DNA of 64,000 nt, taken from the NCBI GenBank assembly GCA_964483585.1, contig CAZABH010000001.1, positions 62,001 to 126,000 on the forward strand, given 5' to 3'. Position 1 is the first letter of the stretch; each line of letters starts with the position of its first letter. The position numbers and the translations under genes were made by a program. The notes under the pieces were generated by a model, which made no database searches, was not told where the DNA came from, and saw nothing but the letters and a program-made list of their open reading frames with translations. This document shows positions 18,750 to 27,354 of the stretch, one piece after another. The DNA comes from SZUA-430 sp964483585. GTDB taxonomy: Bacteria; Pseudomonadota; Alphaproteobacteria; Micropepsales; Micropepsaceae.

Positions 18750-18771
18750 TGAACGAAAACGATTTCATTCA
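18750..18771. promoter_or_regulatory. Putative TetR operator 2, TGAACG-N10-CATTCA
   Basis: A 22-base imperfect palindrome in which 18 of 22 positions are symmetric, including inner GAAA/TTTC blocks. It ends one base before the -35 box of the small-gene promoter. It shares TGAAYG-N10-CATTCA with the site upstream of tetR. Confidence 0.5.
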
Positions 18772-18800
18772 TTGATCTAAAGTCAGCGTTGCTCTATATA
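18772..18800 (+). promoter_or_regulatory. Candidate promoter of the 35-residue protein gene
   Basis: TTGATC (18772-18777), a 17-base spacer, and TATATA (18795-18800), about 50 bases before the small gene's ATG. The palindromic operator abuts the -35 box. Confidence 0.5.
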
Positions 18801-18852
18801 TCTCCCATCGACGGCAGCCGTACAGCGGCGCCGCAAGGATCGGAGAAACACC

Positions 18853-18960
18853 ATGACCAACAGCGGCAACACAGTCTCGGACATCACAGCTATCATCGCG
18901 GTCTTCGCCCTAAGCGCCTACGCATTTCTGCTTGTGGCAAACGCGGCCAACCTGCTCTGA
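18853..18960 (+). CDS. Small single-pass membrane protein, 35 residues, unknown family
   Basis: An ATG at 18853 with a GGAG ribosome site 7 bases upstream opens a 36-codon frame ending in TGA at 18958-18960. The peptide has a short polar N-terminus (MTNSGNTVSD) and one hydrophobic helix (ITAIIAVFALSAYAFLLVAN), ending AANLL. It has its own promoter candidate and operator upstream and a strong terminator 18 bases downstream, so it is a complete monocistronic unit. Such peptides often act as small subunits or regulators of membrane complexes. I do not recognise the family and assign no function. Confidence 0.65.
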   Translation: MTNSGNTVSDITAIIAVFALSAYAFLLVANAANLL

Positions 18961-18978
18961 AACGAACCGCATTGAGTG

Positions 18979-19018
18979 AAAAAGGCGGCGCCTCCCTTGA
19001 GGGTGAGCTGCCTTTTTT
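18979..19018 (+). terminator. Rho-independent terminator after the small membrane-protein gene
   Basis: The arms AAAAAGGCGGC (18979-18989) and GCTGCCTTTTT (19007-19017) pair over 11 positions with one G-U wobble. An inner CCC-TTGA-GGG stem caps it, and six T residues follow. It is the strongest intrinsic terminator in the window. Confidence 0.8.
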
Positions 19019-19197
19019 CATGTGAAATCAGACAATTGGCAGCCACCGCAAAGAAACCCTGCGCCGCTCGTTAACATACCCTGACTATGACCAAAGACAG
19101 GCGGCGCCACGGGCCGAACCAGCACCACTGAGACACGAAAAAATATGATGGATCAATAGATTATGGATAAAAGATAGAGTTTAGAATTAGGAGAGTT
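19019..19197. other. Non-coding segment with AT-rich patch before tsaD stop
   Basis: Between the terminator and the tsaD stop codon. Bases 19139-19196 are strikingly AT-rich (around 70% by eye) with several TAGA/TAGAG/TTAGA strings, unlike the surrounding DNA. No gene or RNA was recognised. It would be the 3' untranslated region of tsaD on the minus strand. Confidence 0.4.
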
Positions 19198-20253
19198 TCA
19201 GGCCTTGGCCCCAGCTTTCGCTGCCAAGCTATCCAGCGGCCACCGCGCCCGAGCTGGCGCAGCGAGATCATCCTGAAGACCCAACGAGAACCTCTCGATC
19301 CCCGCCCAAGCCACCATCGCCCCGTTATCGGTACACAAGGAAGGGGGAGGCACAACAAGATCCACACTTTGCCGCAGAGCGAGCGATCTCAAAGCTTGGC
19401 TGAGCGCTGAATTCGCTGCGACGCCACCCGCGACCACAAGAGTTTTCACACCTTCTTCGCGTACTTCAGGACCAATAAGCGCGGCTTCGGTTCGATCAAC
19501 CAGCGCTTCGATGGCAGCTCGCTGAAAACTGGCAGCAAGGTCGGCCACCGCCTCATCGGATAACTCGGTCACTTCCACATGGCGGCGAACCGCAGACTTC
19601 AGTCCGGAAAAAGAGAAATCATATCCACGCGTACCAGCCATGGGACGCGGCAGCCGGAACCGCCCAGCATCGCCCGATTTTGCAGCCCGTTCCACAGCAG
19701 GCCCTCCTGGAAATCCGAGCCCGAGCAGCTTGGCTGTCTTGTCGAAAGCCTCACCCACCGCATCATCGATCGTGGTACCCAGGCGCCGAAACTTTCCCAC
19801 CCCGCTGCAGATCAACAGCTGACAGTGCCCCCCGGACACGAGCAACAGCAGATATGGATAGGCAATCCCGGCGACCAGCCGCGCCGTTAGCGCATGTGCC
19901 TCAAGGTGATTGAGAGCCACCAGAGGAACCCCTGCCCCGAGCGCCATAGCCTTGGCAGTTGTAAGTCCCACGGCAACCCCGCCAACGAGTCCAGGCCCCG
20001 CCGTCACCGCGATGGCGTCGAGCTGCGAAACCTTTAGCCCAGCACCTTCAAGCGCCCCTTCAACCACGCGGTCAATGATCTCTGCATGCGCGCGCGCTGC
20101 AATCTCCGGAACGACGCCACCATAGGGACGATGCGCATCAAATTGGCTGGCAACCACATTGGACAGGATATGACCTGGCCCCGGCAACGCCCCGCGGACC
20201 ACCGACGCAGCCGTTTCGTCGCAGCTTGTTTCAATGCCCAATACCGTCAACAC
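19198..20253 (-). CDS. tsaD: tRNA N6-adenosine threonylcarbamoyltransferase
   Basis: 351 residues from GTG 20253, with TTG 20250 as the alternative; the longer frame to 20331 has no family similarity. The N-terminus LGIETSCDETAASVV and the metal-binding NHLEAHALTARL, at about residue 110, are diagnostic of TsaD/Kae1 ASKHA-fold proteins, as are LLVSGGHCQL and FSFSGLKSAVRRH. With TsaB, TsaE and TsaC it makes t6A at position 37 of ANN-decoding tRNAs. It diverges from hemC with about 100 bases between starts, a common alphaproteobacterial arrangement. It is normally directly followed by gpsA; here a tetR module intervenes. Confidence 0.95.
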   Translation of the reverse strand: MLTVLGIETSCDETAASVVRGALPGPGHILSNVVASQFDAHRPYGGVVPEIAARAHAEIIDRVVEGALEGAGLKVSQLDAIAVTAGPGLVGGVAVGLTTAKAMALGAGVPLVALNHLEAHALTARLVAGIAYPYLLLLVSGGHCQLLICSGVGKFRRLGTTIDDAVGEAFDKTAKLLGLGFPGGPAVERAAKSGDAGRFRLPRPMAGTRGYDFSFSGLKSAVRRHVEVTELSDEAVADLAASFQRAAIEALVDRTEAALIGPEVREEGVKTLVVAGGVAANSALSQALRSLALRQSVDLVVPPPSLCTDNGAMVAWAGIERFSLGLQDDLAAPARARWPLDSLAAKAGAKA

Positions 20254-20355
20254 GACCGAGCAAACCGTTCCATCGCTTGGAAATTCTGGCGAACCCGCAC
20301 AATCATCTATAGCTTGCGCGCCAACGGACAACCTCTATCACTCGAACTTGCAAGC

Positions 20356-21300
20356 GTGCAAACACCCATTCGCATAGGAACCCGAGGCTCACCCCTCGCC
20401 CTCGCACAGACAAGGCTAGTCATTGACGCGCTGGCGTCAGCCCTCGGTTGGCAGCCCGACGAGGTCGCAGCCAAGACACGCATTGTGACAATCAAGACCA
20501 GCGGCGACCGCATCCAGGACAGGCCACTCGCTGATGTCGGCGGAAAGGGTCTCTTCGCCAAGGAACTCGAGGAAGCGCTCCTGCGCGAGGAAATCGATTG
20601 CGCCGTCCACTCACTGAAGGACATGCCTACGCTTTTGCCTGAAGGCCTGGTGCTGGAGTGCATGCTTCAGAGGGAAGATCCAAGCGACGCCTTGATCTGC
20701 AAGACGGCCGCAACGATTGACGCACTGCCACCAAGGGCGCGATTTGCCACCGGCTCAGTCAGGCGACAGGCCCTGGCCTTGAACAGGCGTCCAGACCTGC
20801 AGATACTTCCCTTGAGAGGAAACGTCGATACGCGGCTTGCCCGCGTTCTGTGCGACGAGGCGGACGCAACCCTTCTGGCGACAGCAGGCCTCAAGCGCCT
20901 GCGAAAGCCTGCAAATCACTTCCATGTCCTCGCGCCGACAGATTTTCTTCCAGCCGTAGCTCAAGGAGCAATTGGAATAGAGGTGCGAACATCAAGCCAC
21001 GCCCTTCGCGAAATTCTCGAGCAAATCAACCACCCCCAGACGCGTATTGCCGTGTCACTGGAGCGCGAGTTCCTCTCGGTACTGGACGGCTCTTGCAAGA
21101 CACCGATCGCAGGCTACGCAAGGCTGTCAAGCGACGGACGCATGCACTTCGATGGCATTGCCCTGTCACCCGACGGCAAGATCCGTTTTGACGTTGCCAG
21201 GACCGATACAGTCTCAAGCCTCCCGCAAGCCACAGCGCTGGGCCGCTCTGCAGGCGAGGAGTTGCTGGCCCGAGCCGGCAAACCCTTCTTTCAGGTCTGA
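20356..21300 (+). CDS. hemC: Porphobilinogen deaminase (hydroxymethylbilane synthase)
   Basis: 314 residues from GTG 20356, placing the family start IRIGTRGSPLALAQT at residue 4; TTG 20314 is an alternative. Other landmarks are FAKELEEALLREEIDCAVHSLKDMP, then GNVDTRLARV, and the dipyrromethane-cofactor cysteine in LDGSCKTPIAGYA near residue 250. It polymerises four porphobilinogen units to hydroxymethylbilane in haem synthesis. It is followed after three bases by hemD. The chosen start removes a long N-terminal extension that overlaps the divergent tsaD. Confidence 0.95.
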   Translation: MQTPIRIGTRGSPLALAQTRLVIDALASALGWQPDEVAAKTRIVTIKTSGDRIQDRPLADVGGKGLFAKELEEALLREEIDCAVHSLKDMPTLLPEGLVLECMLQREDPSDALICKTAATIDALPPRARFATGSVRRQALALNRRPDLQILPLRGNVDTRLARVLCDEADATLLATAGLKRLRKPANHFHVLAPTDFLPAVAQGAIGIEVRTSSHALREILEQINHPQTRIAVSLEREFLSVLDGSCKTPIAGYARLSSDGRMHFDGIALSPDGKIRFDVARTDTVSSLPQATALGRSAGEELLARAGKPFFQV

Positions 21301-21303
21301 CCG

Positions 21304-22014
21304 ATGCGCGTCCTGCTCACGCGGCCAATCGATGATGCAAAAGACACCGCGGCCGCCCTGCAGGCAATGGGCCACGAGCCGCTGATCGAGCCGTTGCTGC
21401 ACATCAAGATCAATGAAGGCCCAGCTCTCGAGACAAAGCCCTACCGTCTGCTGGTCATCACCAGCATGAATGGTGTTCGGGCAGCTCGGCAACGCATCAC
21501 AGACCGGAGTATAGAGATCCTTGCAGTTGGCGATACGACTGCACGCGAGGCCCGCCGCAGCGGCTTTGATAACGTCAGCATAGCCGATGGCGGCGGCACC
21601 CAGGGCATCCTCTCCGCGCTCGCACGCATGGACAGATCAGACAGCCGCCCGCTTCTTCATGTCTCCGGCGTCGACGCAGCAAGCGATTTGCAGTCCGCAG
21701 TGCAGGACCTGGGGCTCAGGCTCGAGCGAGTGCAACTCTATAAGGCGCAAGCGGCTCAGGGCTTCTCTGCCGCCACCACCAAGGCCATCGCCGAACAATC
21801 CATCGACGTGGCGATGTTCTTTTCACCCAGGACAGCCTCGATTTTCTGCGATCTAGCGACGCGGGCTGGGCTTGAGAGCAGCCTCGCAGGCGTCTGGGCC
21901 TGCGCAATCAGCAACAACACGTCCAGATCATTGTCGCCAATCACCTTCCGTAAGGTTTTAGTGGCAGAAGATGCATCAGCCCAATCCATGCTCGACCTGC
22001 TACTGCGCCTGTGA
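21304..22014 (+). CDS. hemD: Uroporphyrinogen-III synthase
   Basis: 236 residues in the expected place directly after hemC. The family is weakly conserved, but the two-domain outline is visible: MRVLLTRPIDDAKDTAAALQ at the N-terminus, LLVITSMNGVRAA, DTTAREARRSGF and, in the second domain, VAMFFSPRTASIFCDLA. It closes hydroxymethylbilane to uroporphyrinogen III with inversion of ring D. The mitofilin-like gene follows after 77 bases on the same strand. Confidence 0.9.
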   Translation: MRVLLTRPIDDAKDTAAALQAMGHEPLIEPLLHIKINEGPALETKPYRLLVITSMNGVRAARQRITDRSIEILAVGDTTAREARRSGFDNVSIADGGGTQGILSALARMDRSDSRPLLHVSGVDAASDLQSAVQDLGLRLERVQLYKAQAAQGFSAATTKAIAEQSIDVAMFFSPRTASIFCDLATRAGLESSLAGVWACAISNNTSRSLSPITFRKVLVAEDASAQSMLDLLLRL

Positions 22015-22091
22015 CAGACAAATCGACCTCTGGACTTGGACACAGGAAACATCAAAACACCTTGCATCCTTAGACCGGGGTCACCGCATCC

Positions 22092-23249
22092 ATGAACCAG
22101 TTGCCCTCACATGTCGACAAGCAGGCCGCCGCACCAAAACAGGACCGGCGTTCGCGTCAGGGGCTGATCGAAGATTGGCGGGATGCTTTGGGCATTCTGC
22201 TGCTGCTCTTCGTTGCAGCGGCGCTAGGCGCGATATTGTCCCGATTGTGGCCTGAAAGCGAAGTGGACGGTCAGCCAGCCATGACAGAGTTGGACACACG
22301 ACTGTCGACCCTGGAGGCAAAGCTCGCCAACCTCACGACAACCCAGGACTTGGCGGAAGCAAGGAAAAGCATAGAAGCACTCGAAACACGGCTTGCCGGA
22401 CTCGAGTCACAGTTCGCCGCGGTCGGGACACCAGGAACCGTCCAGACAGCCGAAGGGGCACCGCCCGGTCCAACATCCTCGCCCCTCACCCTTCTCTCGA
22501 CGGCCATGCGTCTCGACGAGACATTGTCTCGACTGTCGGAGCTCGAGACCCGAACCAACAATCTGCCGTCCGGACTGGCAACCGCAAGCAAATCGCTTGA
22601 GACACTGTCTGCGACCACCGCCCGATTGACGGCGCGCATGGATGACGTTGCTGCACGGGTCGAGAGAATTGAGGCTGCAGACATCCTCGACTTGGCAAGA
22701 CGTGCATCCTTCTCCGCAGCTATTGCCAATCTTGCCCGCGCGACCCAGGGCTCATCCCCATTCAAGGCGGAATTCGACATCATCGCAGCAATGCTGCCGG
22801 ACGAACCTGGCCTTGCACGGCTGGCCCCCTATGCGCGCACGGGCCTTCCCACCACAGGAACTTTACTTTCGGGGTTCAGCAAGACGGCTGCTGACGCGCT
22901 CGACGCCGAACGCGAGGGCCAGGAGAAAGACAGCATATCACGGCTCTGGAGGAATTTTTCAGGCCTCGTGAGCTGGCGCACAACGTCCGGAGACGGCGGA
23001 TCCTCCACCGAGCGGCATCTGGCACGCGCGGAGAAGCTCCTGAAAGCCGGTGATCTGGAAGCTGCAATCAAGCAACTCTCGATGATCAAGGGTACAGCTG
23101 CAAAATCCATGGAAGCATGGTTGCAACACGCAAGGGCCCGCGTGCAAGTCGAAACCTTGCTGGCAAGGCTCAACACGAAGGCTATAGACGCCATCACACC
23201 GGCCCCCACGTCGGAGCCAAACCCTGGCGCTGTGCCAGCATCACGCTGA
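22092..23249 (+). CDS. Mitofilin/Mic60-like inner-membrane protein
   Basis: 385 residues. A basic cytoplasmic N-terminus of about 33 residues precedes one membrane helix (LGILLLLFVAAALGAILSRL). A long periplasmic coiled coil follows, with heptad-rich segments such as TELDTRLSTLEAKLANL and SLETLSATTARLTARMDDV, and then a globular C-terminal region (ARAEKLLKAGDLEAAIKQLS) matching the mitofilin signature. Alphaproteobacterial Mic60 homologues sit beside hemY, as here, and are considered the ancestors of the mitochondrial MICOS subunit that shapes cristae. Inferred role: inner-membrane curvature or contact with the outer membrane. Confidence 0.8.
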   Translation: MNQLPSHVDKQAAAPKQDRRSRQGLIEDWRDALGILLLLFVAAALGAILSRLWPESEVDGQPAMTELDTRLSTLEAKLANLTTTQDLAEARKSIEALETRLAGLESQFAAVGTPGTVQTAEGAPPGPTSSPLTLLSTAMRLDETLSRLSELETRTNNLPSGLATASKSLETLSATTARLTARMDDVAARVERIEAADILDLARRASFSAAIANLARATQGSSPFKAEFDIIAAMLPDEPGLARLAPYARTGLPTTGTLLSGFSKTAADALDAEREGQEKDSISRLWRNFSGLVSWRTTSGDGGSSTERHLARAEKLLKAGDLEAAIKQLSMIKGTAAKSMEAWLQHARARVQVETLLARLNTKAIDAITPAPTSEPNPGAVPASR

Positions 23250-23260
23250 GGACATGAGAC

Positions 23261-24814
23261 ATGATCAGGGCTCTCTGGCTGTTCCTTCTCATTACAGTCA
23301 TCGCGTTTGGTGCAAGCCTCATCGCCGAAATCCCGGGAACAGTAACAATCAGAAGTCCCGACCAAGAGGTCAGGCTTTCAATACCAGTCGCAATCGCCGG
23401 CGTGATTTTGTTATCGATCATCACGATAACGATCTACCGCATCATTACGGCGTTCGTGGACGCACCAGCAGAGTTCTTCCGTTGGCGCGCCCTGGGTCGG
23501 CGCACCCGCGGGATGGCGGCCGTCACCAAGGGCCTTGTGGCAGTCGCCGCTGGCGATAACGAAGAGGCCCGCAAGCAGAGTCGCAAGGCATTGTCTCTGG
23601 TTGGTGAACCACCTCTTGCACTCTTGCTCGCAGCCCAAGCCGCACAGATGGAAGGAGACGATGAAGCAGCACAGCGATACTTCACGCAGATGTTGCAATC
23701 CCAAGACACCGAGTTTCTGGGTCTTCGTGGCTTGTATTTGTCCGCCATGCGACATCAGGACCTGAAACAGGCACTGCTGATTGCCGAGCGCGCGCGCCTT
23801 CTGCGCCCCAAGACACGGTGGGCACTCTCTGCACTCTTCGAGCTGAACGTCAGCCAACGCCGCTGGACGGAAGCCGCATCTGCCGTTGACCTTCAACTCA
23901 AGGCCCGCCAGATCGACCCATCGATCGGCAAACGACGCAAAGCCATCCTGGCAACTGCCGCTGCATGGGATGCAAAAATCAGAACAGAGGGAGAGGCAGC
24001 AACACGTCTTGCGGAAGAAGCTCTGGCTCTGGTCCCCGGCTTCGGCCCCGCAGCCGTCGTAGCTGCGGAAGGCGCGGCCGCACAGGGAAAACTTTGGCGC
24101 GCAGCAAGTATAGTCGAGACCGCATGGTCGCGCGGACCCAATCCGGATCTGGCAAGGGTCTATGCCGGAATGCGGCCGGAGGAAAATACGCAAGCCCGGG
24201 CGAAACGGTTGGCGAGCCTCGCTGGCATGAACCCGCATCACCCGGAAAGCCGCATCCTCGCCGCTGCCTCATCCATGTCGCAAGGACGTTTCGAGGAGGC
24301 CCGGGAACACTTGCGACCGCTTGCCGAACATGCCGCTACCGTTCGGGTTTGCATGCTCATGTCGGAAGTCGAGCGAGGCCTGGGTGGCGAAAGCATGATC
24401 GCAAGGGATTGGGCAACGCGCGCGCTCAAGGCGCCGCACGATGCAATGTGGTCATGCGAAGCCTGCCTGAGAACCCAGAATGAGTGGTCAGCGACATGCC
24501 ATGCATGCGGCGGTTTCGACACGCTGGCGTGGCAGAGTTGCAGCAATCTCGTCGACGAAAAAACCGTCAACGACAGCATTGCAACCTACACCGCGGCGAC
24601 TGGTAACGGAGCCCCGCTCTATCGCCATACGGTAAAGAGCCAGCCAGAGCACGGGCACCCGCCTGTCACCGGAAAAGCGGAATATTCTCCCATGGCCCGG
24701 GACGATGCTATGATGCCACCCTCGCCCCGTGCTCCCGACGACCCGGGCCCGGAAGCCGAGGACTACACACGCGGCGATGACGACAGGAAGCGAAAGGGAA
24801 GCGCTCTATGGTAG
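23261..24814 (+). CDS. hemY: HemY-family TPR membrane protein
   Basis: 517 residues. The HemY_N pattern is two N-terminal membrane helices (WLFLLITVIAFGASLIAEI and VAIAGVILLSIITITIYRII) joined by a loop with the sequence RSPDQEVRLS, followed by TPR-like helices. Near residue 410 there is a four-cysteine zinc-ribbon-like site, CEACLRTQ...CHACGGFD, typical of the alphaproteobacterial form and reminiscent of LapB. The protein is associated with haem biosynthesis by location; its biochemical role is unproven and it is not a protoporphyrinogen oxidase. It ends in a long, acidic, Pro-rich tail. The next gene overlaps by 7 bases. Confidence 0.88.
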   Translation: MIRALWLFLLITVIAFGASLIAEIPGTVTIRSPDQEVRLSIPVAIAGVILLSIITITIYRIITAFVDAPAEFFRWRALGRRTRGMAAVTKGLVAVAAGDNEEARKQSRKALSLVGEPPLALLLAAQAAQMEGDDEAAQRYFTQMLQSQDTEFLGLRGLYLSAMRHQDLKQALLIAERARLLRPKTRWALSALFELNVSQRRWTEAASAVDLQLKARQIDPSIGKRRKAILATAAAWDAKIRTEGEAATRLAEEALALVPGFGPAAVVAAEGAAAQGKLWRAASIVETAWSRGPNPDLARVYAGMRPEENTQARAKRLASLAGMNPHHPESRILAAASSMSQGRFEEAREHLRPLAEHAATVRVCMLMSEVERGLGGESMIARDWATRALKAPHDAMWSCEACLRTQNEWSATCHACGGFDTLAWQSCSNLVDEKTVNDSIATYTAATGNGAPLYRHTVKSQPEHGHPPVTGKAEYSPMARDDAMMPPSPRAPDDPGPEAEDYTRGDDDRKRKGSALW

Positions 24815-25788
24815 GACGATTTTTCCGAGGAATTCTGGTTCTCGCAGCCATACTGATTTTTGCCGTGATAGGCTTGCTCGTCGTCTTCTCGGACCCTGAC
24901 GTGAGGGATCTTGAAGCGCGGGAAAAATATGCAAATCCCCCATCCCAGTTCATCACCCTTCCCTCTGGGGCGACAGTCCACTACCGCGACCAGGGTCAGC
25001 GGAATGCGCCAACCCTCGTTCTGCTGCATGGCTCCAATGCCTCGCTCCATACCTGGGAGCCATGGGTAAATCAGATGGGCGATCAATTCCGCATCATCAG
25101 CCTGGATCTGCCAGGACATGGCCTGACAGGCGCCATACCATCTGACGACTACAGCCAGGAGGCAATGACGAGCTTCGTGAACGAGTTCACGACCGTCATG
25201 AACATCGAGCGTTTCGCCCTTGCCGGCAATTCGATGGGAGGCGCTGTAGCAGCCCGTTTCGCAATCCGTCACCCTGAACGACTGACAGCTCTTGTACTTG
25301 TAAATGCAGCAGGAATGCCGACACGCACGGCGCGGGATCCGGGTCTTGGGTTCACCATTGCACGCCTGCCCGTGATCCAGAACGTGATGCTGTACGTGTC
25401 CCCGCGCAGCCTGTTCGAGGAGGGGCTCAAGAAAGCCTTCTCGGACGATGCCCTCGTGACCACGGAGATGGTCGATCGGTACTGGATCCTCAACCGCAAG
25501 ACGGGCAACCGGGCAGCAACGCTGAAGCGCTTCCAGACACCGTTTGACAATGTGGTTCAGGAAAATGCCAACAAGATAACCACGCCGACACTGATCCTCT
25601 GGGGCGACCAGGACTCACTGACCCCGCCAGACATCGGACAGGCTTACAATGCAGCCATCAGGGGCTCACGCCTGGTCGTGTTCAGGAACACCGGGCATGT
25701 GCCGATGGAGGAAGTCCCCGAGCAGAGCGCGCGCGTGGTCAGGGAATTCCTCGCACCGCAATCTATCGGTTTGCCACCATCGCAATAG
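24808..25788 (+). CDS. Alpha/beta-hydrolase, membrane-anchored
   Basis: 326 residues. An N-terminal signal-anchor helix is followed by the fold: oxyanion motif LLHGSNASLHTWEP, nucleophile elbow GNSMGG (Ser near residue 142), acid in LILWGDQDSLTPP, and catalytic His in NTGHVPMEE. Esterases, lipases, haloalkane dehalogenases and ring-cleavage hydrolases share this layout, so the substrate is unknown. It is translationally coupled to hemY (7-base overlap), and its 3' end overlaps the convergent M28 gene by 26 bases. Confidence 0.88.
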   Translation: MVGRFFRGILVLAAILIFAVIGLLVVFSDPDVRDLEAREKYANPPSQFITLPSGATVHYRDQGQRNAPTLVLLHGSNASLHTWEPWVNQMGDQFRIISLDLPGHGLTGAIPSDDYSQEAMTSFVNEFTTVMNIERFALAGNSMGGAVAARFAIRHPERLTALVLVNAAGMPTRTARDPGLGFTIARLPVIQNVMLYVSPRSLFEEGLKKAFSDDALVTTEMVDRYWILNRKTGNRAATLKRFQTPFDNVVQENANKITTPTLILWGDQDSLTPPDIGQAYNAAIRGSRLVVFRNTGHVPMEEVPEQSARVVREFLAPQSIGLPPSQ

Positions 25789-27103
25789 CCCGCGCATAGG
25801 CCTCCACGTTTCGCTCAAGCGCAACGGGATCGATCTTGTCGAGCGTATCGTTGTCGGTGTGGTGCAAGTCGAAATAGTCCGTCCCATCCTGGTCGATATC
25901 GTGGATGGGCACGCCCACTTTCTGCAACGGTGCGATGTCGACCCCGCCAGACGTCTCGAGACGTCCGCGCTCGATACCCAAGGGGGCAAGCCTTGCAAAC
26001 ACGGTCTCGTGGAATGGCAGATCTGGAGCCGGAACATTCGTATTGAAGCGCCACGGCATGCCGACGCCGAAATCGGCCTCTGCAGCCATCACATGCCGCT
26101 TGACCTCTTCGGGTCTGCGTCTCAGGTAATCCTCGCCGCCCCACCCACCGAACTCTTCCGCCCCGTAAAGAACGACACGAATGGTACGTTTGGGCCTCAT
26201 GTCCGGCCCTGCCGCCCGCAAGGCAGACGCAAGCGCCATCGCGACGCCCGCACCATCATCAATGGCGCCGGTGCCCTTGTCCCATGAGTCTATATGGGCG
26301 CTCATCAGAACGATTTCCTCAGGTTTCTCATAACCCGGAATGTCACCGATCACGTTTCCTGAAGGCGCTTTGGGGTGGTGTGTCGCCTTGATGTCCATGC
26401 GAACGACGACATGTTTCTTGCCGCCCAACAGGCGCTCCAGCTGGTCCGCATCCGGCCCCGACAGCGAAGCCGCCGGAATTTTCGAAACGCCATCCTCGTA
26501 ACGCATATTTCCCGTATGGGCAAAACGGTGGCTCGATGTTCCAGCAGACCTGATAAGCAAGCCCACAGCACCGCGACGCGCCGCCTCGACAGCCCCCCGC
26601 GCCCGCTTCCGAACAGCAGGGCCATAGCCAGACCCGTCGCGCTTGCGCTCCATTCGGTCGGCGACGAAAACGATCTTTCCGCGATAGCTGCCAACAGGCG
26701 CCTTGAGCAGGGCATCGAAGCTCTCCACCAGCGCGACAGGTGCCCTCAGGCCCCCACGTGGCGTTGATACCGATCCGCCCAGCGCCGAGGCCACCAGACG
26801 TTGTGGCGAAGGCGCGATCAATTCAACGGACTCGTGCTGCCGCCGCCAACCATCGAACGTGAAGTTCTCTTCTCGAACATTCTTGAACCCAAGCGCCTGC
26901 ATTTCGCGGACCGCCCAGGCTCGGGCCTCAGCTTCCTTTTCCGTACCCGCCAGACGCGCGCCCACCTCGGTGGTCAGCGAAGAGACCAGACGATACGCAA
27001 GACCGTCGTCGGCCTCGGACACCGGCCCGGTTACAACGGTTGTGCAACCTGCAAGCGCCACGCTTCCAGCAAGAAGAAGGGACAGGCCCCTGAAAACAGT
27101 CAT
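25763..27103 (-). CDS. M28-family zinc aminopeptidase, predicted lipoprotein
   Basis: 446 residues from ATG 27103. A signal peptide ends in the lipobox SVALAGC, with the lipidated Cys near residue 19 followed by Thr, which favours the outer membrane. A PA-like insert lies at about residues 130-220. The M28 zinc ligands follow: SAHIDSWDKGTGAIDDGAG (His, Asp), GAEEFGGWGG (Glu-Glu), EADFGVG (Asp) and LHHTDNDTLDKI (His). Members remove N-terminal residues from peptides or cleave glutamate conjugates. Probably periplasmic peptide catabolism. The 3' end overlaps the hydrolase gene by 26 bases. Confidence 0.9.
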   Translation of the reverse strand: MTVFRGLSLLLAGSVALAGCTTVVTGPVSEADDGLAYRLVSSLTTEVGARLAGTEKEAEARAWAVREMQALGFKNVREENFTFDGWRRQHESVELIAPSPQRLVASALGGSVSTPRGGLRAPVALVESFDALLKAPVGSYRGKIVFVADRMERKRDGSGYGPAVRKRARGAVEAARRGAVGLLIRSAGTSSHRFAHTGNMRYEDGVSKIPAASLSGPDADQLERLLGGKKHVVVRMDIKATHHPKAPSGNVIGDIPGYEKPEEIVLMSAHIDSWDKGTGAIDDGAGVAMALASALRAAGPDMRPKRTIRVVLYGAEEFGGWGGEDYLRRRPEEVKRHVMAAEADFGVGMPWRFNTNVPAPDLPFHETVFARLAPLGIERGRLETSGGVDIAPLQKVGVPIHDIDQDGTDYFDLHHTDNDTLDKIDPVALERNVEAYARAIAMVANR

Positions 27104-27354
27104 GAAAACCTCGATCCGCAAACGGGTGAACACAGGCAGGATACAGTCGAGAGATCGAACCTGTGCCTGCCACCGCGGTCAAGAGACGATGCAGCCTCGA
27201 TTGCCCAAACCAACGCCAAGTATTAAAAGGTTAATAATACCAGCGCCACGGCAACCACGTGACCCCAAAAAAAGCCGTTCGCAACGATTGCTTGGCAAAT
27301 TTCTGCAATTGCTTGCGCGGGAGCGGAGACGTATGTTCCGCCCCTCTTTGGTCA

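Noticed and set aside
20086..20355. N-terminal extension of HemC
   Set aside because: It overlaps the divergent tsaD start, and HemC similarity begins just after GTG 20356.
22271..22783. 170-codon minus-strand frame opposite the mitofilin-like gene
   Set aside because: Shadow of the coiled-coil region; no own start signal or family.
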